NCBI RefSeq assembly: GCF_001307805.1
Contig: NZ_CP013862.1
Span: 3,534,001-3,598,000 of the forward strand
From: Lentibacillus amyloliquefaciens
GTDB taxonomy: Bacteria > Bacillota > Bacilli > Bacillales > Amphibacillaceae
Length of the DNA stretch: 64,000 bases
Direction of reading: 5' to 3'
Made by a program: the position numbers and the translations under genes. The notes beneath the pieces are model-generated. The model saw nothing but the letters and a program-made list of their open reading frames with translations. It was not told the origin of the DNA and searched no databases. Of this stretch, positions 27,361-36,002 are shown in pieces; the first letter of the stretch is position 1, and the number at the start of each line of letters is the position of its first letter.

Positions 27361-28881
27361 TCAATAATAAATGTCTGCACCTGGCCCGACCGGAATGCCA
27401 AGTAGCATCCAGACAAACAGCAAGACCACCCAGCTGACTAAGAAAGCGACTGAGTATGGAATCATCATTGAAATCAATGTGCCAATTCCAATTTTTTTAT
27501 CATACCGCTGCGCAAATGCGATGATCATCGGAAAGTATAGCAAAAGCGGCGTAATGATATTGGTTACTGAATCCGACAGGCGATAGATAACAGTCGTAAA
27601 TTCCGGTGAGTAACCAAGATTCATCATGATCGGTACGAAGACAGGGGCGAGAATGACCCATTTAGCTGATGAACTTCCGATGAAGAAGTTGATCCCCATT
27701 GTAATCAAAATAAACACGATGATCAGACCGAACCCGTCGAAACCAGTGTTACTCAAAAACTCCGCACCATTTATAGCGATGACGGTTCCCATATTGGTTT
27801 CCCCGAAATAAGCAATAAACTGACCGGCGGTGAAGGCAAGTGCGATATACCCGCTCATGCTGGCCATTGTTTTCCCGAGAAACTGAGTCAAGTCTTTATC
27901 ATTCTGGATCACCTTTGTTGTTATACCATAAATGAGCCCTGGGACAAAGAACAGAATGAAAATTACGAATACGAGCGAATCGAAAAACGGTGATTCAAGA
28001 TAATTGCCGTCTCCACGCAAAGGACCAAACGACAGATAAACCATAACCAGCGCCGTAACCAGGAAACTAATGCCAGCGTAGAGCAGTCCTTTTTTCTCCT
28101 GCTGTGATAAGGCATCCATCTCTTCTTCTGCATTGTCTCCCTCGTATTTGCCGAGACGCGGTTCAACGATTTTGTTCGTTACCCATGTACCGACGACGGT
28201 CACGAGAACAATCGAGGCTGCTGCGAAAAACCAGTTCATGGAAACAGCTATCGTTTCAGCGTAAGCTTCATCGATGGTCGCCGCAGCGTCAGCCGTGAGT
28301 TCGGCGAGAATAGCATCCGTTGATGTTAAAAACAAGTTAGCGCCAAACCCGCCTGATACACCGGCGAACGCTGCTGTCAGACCTGCAAGCGGGTGCCTTC
28401 CCAGCCCGAGAAACAGGGCAGCACCAAGCGGCGGCAGCACAACATACCCGGCGTTAACTGCAATGCTTGACATCGCTCCGGCAAATACAAGAGCAGCTGT
28501 CAGTAATTTGGATGGAACAGAGAAGACAGTTCCTTTTAGAGATGCGTGTACAAGGCCGGTTTGTTCAGCAAGTCCAATCCCGAGCATAGTCACCAATACT
28601 GCACCTAATGGGGCGAATCCTATGAAGTTATCGACCGCATTTTGGAAAATATATTGCAGACCTTCAATCGTAAAAAGATTATTAACGGCTATTGTTTCTC
28701 CGGATGTTGGGTTTGTGACCGAGGCACCGGAAAAAACTGCTGATGATAAAATGACAATAAATGCTAGTAATGTAAATAGCAGCAGTGGAGAGGGGAGCTT
28801 GTTTCCAACCCATTCAATCACATCCAGTGCTCGAAACAAAAACTTTCTTGATCCTGATGGTTTTTCATCGTGGTTTGTCAT
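27361..28881 (-). CDS. AbgT-family transporter (p-aminobenzoyl-glutamate type)
   Basis: A 506-residue membrane protein with about 11-13 helices, of the AbgT/MtrF family, which moves p-aminobenzoyl-glutamate or exports sulfonamides. Recognisable segments are DVIEWVGNKLPSPLLLF, FAPLGAVLVTMLGIGLAEQTG, GYVVLPPLGAALFLGLGRHPLAG and FIGSSSAKWVILAPVFVPIMMNLGYSPE. The start ATG at 28881 follows AGGAGGG. No amidohydrolase partner is adjacent, so uptake versus export cannot be settled. A 25-bp palindrome lies just upstream. Confidence 0.9.
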   Translation of the reverse strand: MTNHDEKPSGSRKFLFRALDVIEWVGNKLPSPLLLFTLLAFIVILSSAVFSGASVTNPTSGETIAVNNLFTIEGLQYIFQNAVDNFIGFAPLGAVLVTMLGIGLAEQTGLVHASLKGTVFSVPSKLLTAALVFAGAMSSIAVNAGYVVLPPLGAALFLGLGRHPLAGLTAAFAGVSGGFGANLFLTSTDAILAELTADAAATIDEAYAETIAVSMNWFFAAASIVLVTVVGTWVTNKIVEPRLGKYEGDNAEEEMDALSQQEKKGLLYAGISFLVTALVMVYLSFGPLRGDGNYLESPFFDSLVFVIFILFFVPGLIYGITTKVIQNDKDLTQFLGKTMASMSGYIALAFTAGQFIAYFGETNMGTVIAINGAEFLSNTGFDGFGLIIVFILITMGINFFIGSSSAKWVILAPVFVPIMMNLGYSPEFTTVIYRLSDSVTNIITPLLLYFPMIIAFAQRYDKKIGIGTLISMMIPYSVAFLVSWVVLLFVWMLLGIPVGPGADIYY

Positions 28882-28907
28882 ATGTACCCTCCTATAATCC
28901 CAAGTAA

Positions 28908-28932
28908 TTTGATAGGATAAAAATCTATCAAA
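28908..28932. promoter_or_regulatory. palindromic operator candidate upstream of the AbgT gene
   Basis: TTTGATAG-N9-CTATCAAA is a perfect 8-bp inverted repeat 27 bp upstream of the start codon, where a repressor would block transcription. Its centre belongs to an 18-bp motif found again at 29812. Confidence 0.5.
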
Positions 28933-29046
28933 TGATTATGCCAAAGTCAAAATAAACGTCTCGAACTAATCCTGCAGTTGTCGTGTGAAATGCCGGAATA
29001 AGGGAACAATAATTATGGGATTTTAAGCATAAAAGGTGATGGCACG

Positions 29047-29700
29047 ATGAATGTCAGAATACGAGCGAATTATATAACGCCCAAAGGGACTGAAGCATTT
29101 TTCACTTCTGAGGCAATGCCTGCAGCCAAAGCATTGTTGATTACTGAAGACCTTGAGAAGACTCAGCGCGCGAAACAAATCACATTTATCGACCAAAATG
29201 ATTCGAGATGGACGATGAAAGAATTGAAAAAACAGCTTGAGGCTATTCAAACAGAACCGCATGAGGTGACGGTTTATTTTGATGGCGGTTTTGACAGGGA
29301 AACGAAAAAATCCGGGTTAGGCTGTGTCATTTATTATGAGCAGAACAACAAGAAATGGCGTTTGCGGGAGAATGCCCTGGTCGAGGAGCTGGAAACCAAT
29401 AATGAAGCTGAGTATGCGGCGCTTCATTTGGCCTCTCAAGAGCTGGAGTTAATGGGTGTCCACCATCTGACGGTTACATTTGTCGGTGATTCGCAAGTGG
29501 TGATTAACCAGCTGAAAGGCGAGTGGCCTTGCTATGAAGCAGTTTTAAATCAATGGGCCGACCGAATCGAGGCAGATTTTAGCAGGTTAGGTATTGATCC
29601 GGCGTATGAGGTAATTTCACGAAAACATAATCAGGAAGCGGACCGTTTGGCAACACAAGCGTTAAAGGGTGTTGATGTAACAAGTACAAGTGAGGTTTAA
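29047..29700 (+). CDS. RNase H-like (reverse-transcriptase-like) protein, YpeP/YpdQ type
   Basis: A 217-residue protein. The N-terminal about 70 residues are family-specific; residues about 75-210 form an RNase HI fold with all acidic positions in place: VYFDGGF, NNEAEYAAL, VGDSQVV and QEADRLA. It probably cleaves RNA in RNA-DNA hybrids. In B. subtilis the corresponding ypeP-ypdQ genes are split, whereas here the frame is intact. As there, a YpdP-type transporter gene is nearby. The ATG follows AAAGGTGATGG. Confidence 0.85.
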   Translation: MNVRIRANYITPKGTEAFFTSEAMPAAKALLITEDLEKTQRAKQITFIDQNDSRWTMKELKKQLEAIQTEPHEVTVYFDGGFDRETKKSGLGCVIYYEQNNKKWRLRENALVEELETNNEAEYAALHLASQELELMGVHHLTVTFVGDSQVVINQLKGEWPCYEAVLNQWADRIEADFSRLGIDPAYEVISRKHNQEADRLATQALKGVDVTSTSEV

Positions 29701-29771
29701 TGTTGGGTTTCACACATGCCGTGATGCAGATCGCGCAATTGCTGTATGGGCTATGGGATAATCTAGCAAAA

Positions 29772-29800
29772 TTGACAGTTGACCGGTTCCGTTATATAAT
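29772..29800 (+). promoter_or_regulatory. consensus sigma-A promoter for the preQ1-queF transcript
   Basis: TTGACA (29772-29777), a 17-bp spacer and TATAAT (29795-29800): a full consensus match placed about 45 bp before the preQ1 aptamer. Confidence 0.85.
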
Positions 29801-29845
29801 AATTTGCGTGAATAGGATAAAAATATATCCGTTCTTGAATACGGG

Positions 29846-29936
29846 AGAGGTTCTTAGCTTAAACCCTCTATAAAAAACTAAGGACAGATGATTGCAATCT
29901 TTAAACCATGTGCCTTAGGCCGTGGTTTTTTATTTT
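29846..29936 (+). promoter_or_regulatory. preQ1-I riboswitch with downstream terminator
   Basis: AGAGGTTCTTAGC, then ACCCTCTATAAAAAACTAAG (29846-29883) is the small preQ1-I aptamer: AGAGG/CCTCT stem, A-rich tail and CTAAG pairing for the pseudoknot. A terminator (AAACCATG...CGTGGTTTTTT, 29903-29936) follows. PreQ1 binding should switch off queF and the following transporter gene. Confidence 0.93.
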
Positions 29937-30052
29937 AAGGTCAGAAAGAATGAATTATGGTTGATCTTACAAGAAAAACATCGGCACACGCTGTAAGTCG
30001 AGACAAATGCCGAGTTTTAATGCCAAATGCTTGATGGGGGAGGTTTTCTGAG

Positions 30053-30547
30053 ATGACAGAACGACGTGATGATTTACAGGATTTAACGCAATTGGGGAAT
30101 CAGGGAACGAGTTACCAGTTTAACTATACACCTGACGTGCTCGAGGCAATTGATAATTTGCATCCTGACAGAGATTATTTTGTCAAATTCAATTGCCCTG
30201 AATTTACGACACTTTGCCCTCAAACCGGACAGCCTGATTTTGCAACAGTCTATATCAGTTACATACCAGACCAAAAAATAGTAGAAAGCAAATCGTTAAA
30301 GCTATATTTGTTCAGTTTTCGAAATCATGGGGATTTTCATGAAGACTGTATCAATATTATCATGAACGACCTAATTGATTTGTTGGATCCACGGTACATA
30401 GAGGTATGGGGGAAATTCACGCCGCGTGGTGGTATATCCATTGATCCGTACTGCAACTATGGAAAGCCTGGTACTAAGTATGAACAAATGGCTGATCATC
30501 GTCTAATGAATCATGATTTGTATCCCGAAAAGGTTGATAATCGTTAA
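30053..30547 (+). CDS. queF: NADPH-dependent 7-cyano-7-deazaguanine reductase
   Basis: A 164-residue enzyme of the T-fold family that reduces preQ0 to preQ1 for queuosine synthesis. The catalytic Cys55 lies in [10 protein letters not shown] with Asp62 beside it; [16 protein letters not shown] holds the substrate and NADPH motif, and FHEDC follows. Length matches the short, unimodular QueF of Bacillus. The ATG at 30053 follows GGGGGAGG. The preQ1 riboswitch upstream confirms the pathway; other queuosine genes are not in the window. Confidence 0.97.
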   Translation: MTERRDDLQDLTQLGNQGTSYQFNYTPDVLEAIDNLHPDRDYFVKFNCPEFTTLCPQTGQPDFATVYISYIPDQKIVESKSLKLYLFSFRNHGDFHEDCINIIMNDLIDLLDPRYIEVWGKFTPRGGISIDPYCNYGKPGTKYEQMADHRLMNHDLYPEKVDNR

Positions 30548-30597
30548 TAGAGGGCTGGCTATGATCCTTTCCTATTAGTTGATAAGGAGAGGATTGG

Positions 30598-31191
30598 ATG
30601 TTTGTTTATTTGAATGCATTATTTGTCGGATTGTTATTGTTATCGAATGTGTTGGGTGTCAAGCTGTTCAGCATCGGAGAAATTGTGCTGCCCGGGACGG
30701 TTATTGTGTATGTCATCACCTATTTGATTACAGACGTCATTGGTGAAGTCTACGGGAGAGAAGCTGCGAGAAAAACGGTGCAGGCGGGTTTTCTGACACA
30801 GGTAATCGCACTTGTATTTATTTTTATCGTCATTGAATTACCGCCGGCATCGGATTTTGGTCTGCAGTCGGAATTTGCAGCGGTTTTGGGAGGCAGCTTC
30901 CGTGTGATGCTGGCAAGTCTGGTTTCATATATTGTCAGTCAAAACCTTGATGTGAGCATTTTCCACCGTCTGAAAGCAAGGGATGGTGTTTCGAAGCTAT
31001 GGCTCCGAAACAACCTGTCAACAATGACCAGTCAGCTCGCCGATACGGTCATTTTCATTACAGTTGCCTTTTGGGGCATTGTCCCGTTCAGTGTTTTACT
31101 GGGAATGCTTGTCTCCCAATATCTCTTTAAAGTTGCTGTTGCACTCATAGACACACCAATTGTCTATTTACTTGTTAGATTTGCACGATAG
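30598..31191 (+). CDS. queuosine precursor transporter (YhhQ/YpdP family)
   Basis: A 197-residue integral membrane protein with about six helices. Family marks are LLSNVLGVKLF near the start, YLITDVIGEVYGREAARKTV and FRVMLASLVSYIVSQNLDVSIFHRLK, the VUT/YhhQ signature. E. coli YhhQ imports preQ0/preQ1. It lies 50 bp after queF, behind the same riboswitch, which supports a role in queuosine precursor salvage. The ATG at 30598 follows AAGGAGAGGA. It corresponds to B. subtilis ypdP. Confidence 0.9.
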   Translation: MFVYLNALFVGLLLLSNVLGVKLFSIGEIVLPGTVIVYVITYLITDVIGEVYGREAARKTVQAGFLTQVIALVFIFIVIELPPASDFGLQSEFAAVLGGSFRVMLASLVSYIVSQNLDVSIFHRLKARDGVSKLWLRNNLSTMTSQLADTVIFITVAFWGIVPFSVLLGMLVSQYLFKVAVALIDTPIVYLLVRFAR

Positions 31192-31199
31192 CATATTTT

Positions 31200-31235
31200 A
31201 AAAACCCCGGTACGATTGGTGTACCGGGGTTTTAA
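31200..31235. terminator. bidirectional terminator
   Basis: AAAACCCCGGTAC...GTACCGGGGTTTT, a 13-bp perfect stem between the convergent transporter and ilvE genes, with A and T runs on both sides. Confidence 0.95.
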
Positions 31236-31241
31236 GTGTTA

Positions 31242-32351
31242 TTAACTTGATGCTTTCAGAGCCGAATCTTTGACAGTTTCAACTTTTTCAACCCAATCGA
31301 ATGGATCTTCCAGTTTGCCGTATTGAATACCGGTCAGTGTGTCATACAGACGTTTTGCAATGGGGCCGGTTTTGCTCTCGTTGATTTCAAGGTGTTTTTC
31401 GCCGCGGACCAGTTCACCAATTGGTGAGATGACAGCCGCTGTGCCGGCGCCGAATGCTTCTTCCAGTTTGCCGTCTTGGTGTGCTTTAATAACTTCCTCC
31501 ATTGAAAGTTTTCTTTCTTCAACAGGGACATTCCAATATTTCAGCAGCTCGATAACGGAATTTCGCGTCACACCTTCCAGAATACTGCCATTCAATGCAG
31601 GTGTAACAACTTTACCACCAATCTTGAAAAAGACATTCATGCTGCCGACTTCCTCAATGTACTTGCGTTCAACACCGTCGAGCCACAACACTTGTGCGAT
31701 GCCTTCTTCGGCCATTTCCTGCGCTTTTAGGCTGGCTGCGTAATTGCCGCCGGTTTTTGCTTCGCCTGTTCCGCCTTTAACCGTACGGACGTAATCGTGT
31801 TCGACTGCAATTTTAATCGGGTTGATGCCTTCTTTGTAATAAGCACCGACCGGCGAAAGAATAATGATAAATTTATAATGGCCTGATGGTGCTACACCGA
31901 GAAAAGCCTCGGTTGAAATAATAAACGGTCGGATATATAGGGATGTGCCCTCTGCTTCAGGTATCCAGTCTTTATCCAGGGTGATGAGCTGCTTGAGAGC
32001 CTTCAGGGCAAACGTCTCATCAATCGGCGGGATGCAAAGCCTGTTGTTGGAATGATTCATACGGCTGAAATTCCGCTGCGGCCGGAATAATTGGGCTTCC
32101 CTTTCCGGTGTCAGATAAGCTTTCATGCCTTCAAACACGGATTGGCCATAATGAAAAACCATTGCCGACGGGTCGACATTCAATGGTTCATAAGGCACAA
32201 TACGGGGATCATGCCAGCCTTCCTCATTCGAATAGTCCATCAAAAACATATGATCTGTAAAAATTCTTCCAAACTCCAATTGATCTGATTTAGGTTTTTC
32301 TTTACCTGAAGAACAGATATCAGTTCGAATTTCTCGTTGTTCTTCCTCCAT
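31242..32351 (-). CDS. ilvE: branched-chain amino-acid aminotransferase
   Basis: A 369-residue class IV PLP aminotransferase that makes Leu, Ile and Val from their 2-oxo acids. Motifs: FHYGQSVFEGMKAYL, NRLCIPP, YIRPFI, the PLP lysine in GEAKTGGNYAAS, and EVGSMNVFF and GTAAVISPIG near the C-terminus. This is the longer (eukaryotic-like) ilvE/ilvK form. The ATG at 32351 follows AAGGGGA. Divergent from a BASS-family transporter gene, with which it shares an upstream motif. Confidence 0.96.
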   Translation of the reverse strand: MEEEQREIRTDICSSGKEKPKSDQLEFGRIFTDHMFLMDYSNEEGWHDPRIVPYEPLNVDPSAMVFHYGQSVFEGMKAYLTPEREAQLFRPQRNFSRMNHSNNRLCIPPIDETFALKALKQLITLDKDWIPEAEGTSLYIRPFIISTEAFLGVAPSGHYKFIIILSPVGAYYKEGINPIKIAVEHDYVRTVKGGTGEAKTGGNYAASLKAQEMAEEGIAQVLWLDGVERKYIEEVGSMNVFFKIGGKVVTPALNGSILEGVTRNSVIELLKYWNVPVEERKLSMEEVIKAHQDGKLEEAFGAGTAAVISPIGELVRGEKHLEINESKTGPIAKRLYDTLTGIQYGKLEDPFDWVEKVETVKDSALKASS

Positions 32352-32390
32352 GTCGCCATCCCCTTGTGTAAAAAGTTGTATACCATCTTA

Positions 32391-32516
32391 GGATATATTT
32401 CAGATAAAAGCAAGCCCAAAATCTGATTTTTTGGATATTGTAATAATGTTTTAAAAATTTGACTTTTGTTGTGCAGATGATTCTGCTATAATCTCAAGTT
32501 ATCTGAAATTTTATCC
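32391..32516. promoter_or_regulatory. divergent control region with inverted copies of a shared motif; CodY-like box
   Basis: TTATCTGAAAT followed by T/A-rich bases and TATCC occurs on the plus strand at about 32499-32516 and, inverted, on the minus strand at about 32391-32408. The plus copy, AGTTATCTGAAATTT (32497-32511), matches 12 of 15 bases of the CodY consensus and sits just after a TATAAT (32487-32492), where binding would block transcription. Confidence 0.5.
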
Positions 32517-32541
32517 AATACACCTAAGAGGAGGGATTAAT

Positions 32542-33504
32542 ATGCGAACATTGGAAAGAATCAGTAATTTCGCCGGAAATACATTTGCTGTCTGGGTCAT
32601 CCTGTTTGTTGCGTTAAGCTTAATTTTTCCGGGAGGTTTTGCGTGGATTGCACCACATGTATCGCTGTTACTGGGAATTATTATGTTTGGTATGGGATTG
32701 ACGTTGACACTGGATGATTTCAAAGGTGTGCTAAAGGCGCCGGTATCTGTTCTCATTGCTGTCCTTTTACAATATACGGTTATGCCGCTTATCGCGTTTG
32801 GACTTGCTGTCATTTTTCAGCTCCCGCCGGAGGTCGCAGCAGGTGTTATCCTGGTTGGCTGCTGTCCGGGTGGAACGGCTTCAAATGTCATGACATTTCT
32901 GGCAAAAGGAAATACCGCGCTGTCAGTGTCGGTAACAGCTGTATCAACCGTGCTTGCACCGATATTGACGCCTGCATTGACACTGCTGTTTGCCAGTCAA
33001 TGGCTGCCGGTTTCCGCGTCTGATATGTTCATGTCGATTGTTCAAATTGTGCTGGTTCCGATTGTTTTGGGTGTCGTTGTTCGTCTGTTGTTCAGTAAAC
33101 AAGTTGATAAAAGCGTTAAAGCACTGCCGCTTGTCTCGGTCATTGGGATTGTGGCTGTGGCCGCTGCTGTTGTGGCGGTTAACCGTGAAGATATTCTCAC
33201 GACCGGCCTGTTGATTTTTTCGGTTGTCATTTTGCATAACGTGCTTGGCCTTGCAATTGGTTATTTGTTTGGTAAACTGTTTAAATTTGATTTTGCCAAT
33301 CAGAAAGCTGTTTCGATTGAGGTCGGCATGCAGAATTCCGGACTTGGATCAGCGTTGGCGCTTGCCCACTTTTCACCGATTGCTGCTGTTCCGAGTGCGC
33401 TGTTCAGTGTCTGGCACAATATCTCCGGTCCGGTTCTGGCAACCTGGTGGGGCAAACGGAGTGGTGATTCATTAAAAGGTGATGAAGACACGAAAGCTGG
33501 CTGA
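32542..33504 (+). CDS. BASS-family sodium-dependent transporter (YocS-like)
   Basis: A 320-residue membrane protein with about nine to ten helices, of the bile acid:sodium symporter superfamily. Characteristic are GIIMFGMGLTL, the helix-break motif GCCPGGTASNVMTFLAKGN and EVGMQNSGLGSALA with the second sodium-site break. Bacterial and plastid members carry pyruvate, pantoate or 2-oxo acids rather than bile acids. Its placement between ilvE and ilvD suggests a branched-chain 2-oxo acid or pantoate, but this is inference. The ATG follows GAGGAGGG. Confidence 0.88.
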   Translation: MRTLERISNFAGNTFAVWVILFVALSLIFPGGFAWIAPHVSLLLGIIMFGMGLTLTLDDFKGVLKAPVSVLIAVLLQYTVMPLIAFGLAVIFQLPPEVAAGVILVGCCPGGTASNVMTFLAKGNTALSVSVTAVSTVLAPILTPALTLLFASQWLPVSASDMFMSIVQIVLVPIVLGVVVRLLFSKQVDKSVKALPLVSVIGIVAVAAAVVAVNREDILTTGLLIFSVVILHNVLGLAIGYLFGKLFKFDFANQKAVSIEVGMQNSGLGSALALAHFSPIAAVPSALFSVWHNISGPVLATWWGKRSGDSLKGDEDTKAG

Positions 33505-33575
33505 GTTGCTTGATTCGAGTAGAAAAGTAACTTGAGCGACAAAAGCCATATCATAAAGCTCAAATTATAAAAACA

Positions 33576-33604
33576 TTGAATTTTATTAAATTGAGGCATA
33601 TAAT
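33576..33604 (+). promoter_or_regulatory. sigma-A promoter of ilvD
   Basis: TTGAAT (33576), a 17-bp spacer and TATAAT (33599). A weak CodY-like sequence (AATTATCCGAAAAAG, four mismatches) overlaps the start region. Confidence 0.7.
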
Positions 33605-33637
33605 TATCCGAAAAAGAAAGGTTAGGTGGACTGCCGG

Positions 33638-35329
33638 ATGGAAAAAGACTTACGGATAAAAAGCCAAGTTTTCAGTGACGATACGATGCGTGCACCAAAT
33701 CGTGCTATGCTGCGTGCGGTTGGGCTGACAGATGAGGATTTCGAAAAGCCGATGGTCGGTATCGCAAGTACATGGAGTGAGGTCACACCATGCAATATAC
33801 ATATCGATGACCTGGCTGTCAGTGCCAAGAAAGGTGCAAGGGATGCGGGCGCAACACCACTTATTTTTAACACGATCACCGTCTCTGATGGGATATCGAT
33901 GGGAACGCAAGGAATGCGCTATTCACTGCCCAGCCGTGATTTGATTGCCGATTCAATTGAAACGGTGGTCGGAGCGGAAAGTCTTGATGGTTTTGTTGCG
34001 ATCGGTGCTTGTGATAAAAATATCCCCGGCTGCATGATCGCCATTGCTAATTCTGATGTGCCGGCTGTTTTTGTTTATGGCGGCACGATCGCGCCCGGCA
34101 AGCACAACGGCAAAGATATCGATCTCGTGTCAGTGTTTGAGGGTGTTGGCAAACATAACAATGGTGATATTGACGATCAGGAACTGAAAAACATTGAATG
34201 CAACGCATGTCCGGGTGCCGGCGCATGCGGCGGCATGTATACTGCCAATACAATGGCATCGGCAGTCGAGGCGATGGGGATGAGTCTGCCCGGCAGCTCG
34301 TCAAATCCGGCCGAATCTGATGAAAAGGCTGAGGATTGTTCCGCTGCGGGTGAAGCTGTGTACAAGCTTCTGGAAGAAGGCATTTATCCAAAAGATATTA
34401 TGACGAAAAAAGCGTTCGAAAATGCGATGACGGTTGTCATGGCACTTGGCGGTTCGACGAATGCGATCCTGCACCTTTTGGGTATGGCGCATGCTGTCGG
34501 TGTTGATCTTAAGATCGATGACTTTAACCGTATTCAGGAAAAAGTGCCGCATTTGGCTGACCTGAAGCCGAGCGGGCAATATGTGATGCAGGATCTGCAC
34601 AATGCCGGCGGGGTCCAAGCTGTCATGAAGCTGCTTTATGAAGCGGGATATCTGCATGGCGACTGCTTGACAGTAACCGGAAAAACAATAGCGGAAAACC
34701 TTGCAGAAGCGCCATCACTTAAAGAAGACCAAAAAATAATTGCACCGCTTGATAATCCGAAACGTGCTGATGGTCCGCTGATTGTTCTTAAAGGCAATCT
34801 GGCGCCAAGGGGTGCGGTTGCCAAAGTATCGGGGGTTAAAGTGAAACGACATACCGGTCCGGCACGTGTTTTCAATACCGAGCAAGAAGCGACTGATGCG
34901 GTCAGACGAAATGAAATCAATGAAGGCGATGTGCTTGTTATTCGCCACGTCGGTCCAAAAGGCGGCCCGGGCATGCCTGAGATGCTGTCGGTTTCGAGCC
35001 TTTTGGTCGGCAAGGGCTTGGGCGAAAAAGTCGCTCTCTTGACAGACGGCCGTTTTTCCGGCGGTACACACGGGCTTGTCGTCGGACATATCGCCCCGGA
35101 AGCGCAGGATGGCGGTCCAATCGCATTTTTGCAGGAAGGCGATCAGGTAACAATCGACTCTGAGAATAAAGAAATAACAGCTGATGTGTCTGAAGCGGAA
35201 CTGGATAAACGCAATCAGCAATGGAGTGCACCACCGCTTTATAAAAAAGGCGTGCTTGGAAAGTATGCACACAATGTATCGTGTTCATCAAAAGGTGCCG
35301 TGACAGATTTTCTGGATGCTGCCGATTAA
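33638..35329 (+). CDS. ilvD: dihydroxy-acid dehydratase
   Basis: A 563-residue iron-sulfur enzyme converting dihydroxy acids to the 2-oxo precursors of Val/Leu and Ile. Cluster cysteines lie in [11 protein letters not shown] and [19 protein letters not shown]; further conserved segments are [61 protein letters not shown] and a C-terminal GAVTD. The ATG at 33638 ([10 protein letters not shown]) has AGGTGG eight bases upstream; a GTG four codons earlier is less likely. Own promoter and terminator, separate from the ilvB operon. Confidence 0.97.
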   Translation: MEKDLRIKSQVFSDDTMRAPNRAMLRAVGLTDEDFEKPMVGIASTWSEVTPCNIHIDDLAVSAKKGARDAGATPLIFNTITVSDGISMGTQGMRYSLPSRDLIADSIETVVGAESLDGFVAIGACDKNIPGCMIAIANSDVPAVFVYGGTIAPGKHNGKDIDLVSVFEGVGKHNNGDIDDQELKNIECNACPGAGACGGMYTANTMASAVEAMGMSLPGSSSNPAESDEKAEDCSAAGEAVYKLLEEGIYPKDIMTKKAFENAMTVVMALGGSTNAILHLLGMAHAVGVDLKIDDFNRIQEKVPHLADLKPSGQYVMQDLHNAGGVQAVMKLLYEAGYLHGDCLTVTGKTIAENLAEAPSLKEDQKIIAPLDNPKRADGPLIVLKGNLAPRGAVAKVSGVKVKRHTGPARVFNTEQEATDAVRRNEINEGDVLVIRHVGPKGGPGMPEMLSVSSLLVGKGLGEKVALLTDGRFSGGTHGLVVGHIAPEAQDGGPIAFLQEGDQVTIDSENKEITADVSEAELDKRNQQWSAPPLYKKGVLGKYAHNVSCSSKGAVTDFLDAAD

Positions 35330-35337
35330 TTAATTGT

Positions 35338-35382
35338 CAGACGACCCCCTGGGCAAATAAATGCTCAGGGGGTTTATTATGT
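35338..35382 (+). terminator. terminator of ilvD
   Basis: ACCCCCTGGGC pairs with GCTCAGGGGGT (one G-U), then TTTATT. An outer GTCAGAC/GTCTGAC pair could extend the stem. Confidence 0.88.
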
Positions 35383-35477
35383 CTGACGAGCAGAAAAACA
35401 CTGAGCAAAACTGATTTAGCCCAATCCTCATTTGTAACAAAATTGAAATATTCTAACACTTTTGCATCATACCGTCA

Positions 35478-35492
35478 TTGTAAGCGTATACA
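35478..35492 (+). promoter_or_regulatory. CcpA cre site upstream of the ilv-leu operon
   Basis: TTGTAAGCGTATACA fits the cre consensus WTGNAANCGNWNNCW at every defined position. It lies about 120 bp before the TTGACG (35600) promoter element of the T-box transcript. In B. subtilis an upstream cre lets CcpA activate ilv-leu. Confidence 0.8.
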
Positions 35493-35599
35493 AGGTTTCG
35501 CGCTTATCAGATTCGTCAAAAAAATTTTTAAAAAGCTGTTGACCAATTCGGAAAAACGGTATATGATTATCGGCAATATCAATTATTTATTTTTCGAAT

Positions 35600-35932
35600 T
35601 TGACGGAAAAATGATTCAATAATAAAACACGATGACGGGAAAAAAGGAACATGTCCCATGCATTTACAGAGAGCCGGGGTTGCTGGAAGCCCGGAAATGC
35701 ATATTGTTCCGACATCTTCTCTGAGTGCCTTGCTGAACGGTATTCTCATTAGGCTTGGCCAGGTGCAGGCTCATGTACCTGTTATCAAATCAGCTGATTA
35801 ATCTCAGCTGGCAAGATAGTATTTGCGAAGATGCTATGAACCTGGGTGGTACCGTGGAAAGAAAAAGACTCTTTTCTCCCCAATGACTCTGTAATTAGAC
35901 AGTTTTGTGTGGGAAGAAAAGGGTCTTTTTTC
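35600..35932 (+). promoter_or_regulatory. promoter and leucine-type T-box leader of the ilv-leu operon
   Basis: A TTGACG element (35600) with an AT-rich -10 precedes a roughly 290-nt T-box leader. Stem I includes GAGAGCCGGGGTTGCTGGAA, and TTCTCTGAGTGCC holds the specifier (CTC or CTG; both Leu). The conserved T-box sequence CCTGGGTGGTACCGTGG is at 35841-35857, followed by a terminator (AAAAAGACTCTTTTCT...AGAAAAGGGTCTTTTTT, 35862-35932). Uncharged tRNA-Leu should allow read-through. The remaining part of the 670-bp gap shows only the cre. Confidence 0.95.
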
Positions 35933-36002
35933 AATTCAAAAAACTTTAGCGAATCACTTGAGAAAAGTGGGGCGCTCTAAACACTAAAGGAGGCGAGCTG
36001 CA

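Noticed and set aside
28274..28897. 207-codon plus-strand frame inside the AbgT gene
   Set aside because: Complement of the transporter coding sequence; low-complexity Ala/Pro/Ser content and no start signals.
35581..35635. CodY box at the ilvB promoter
   Set aside because: Best alignments have at least four mismatches to the 15-bp consensus; not good enough to claim, although control by CodY is known for the operon in B. subtilis.
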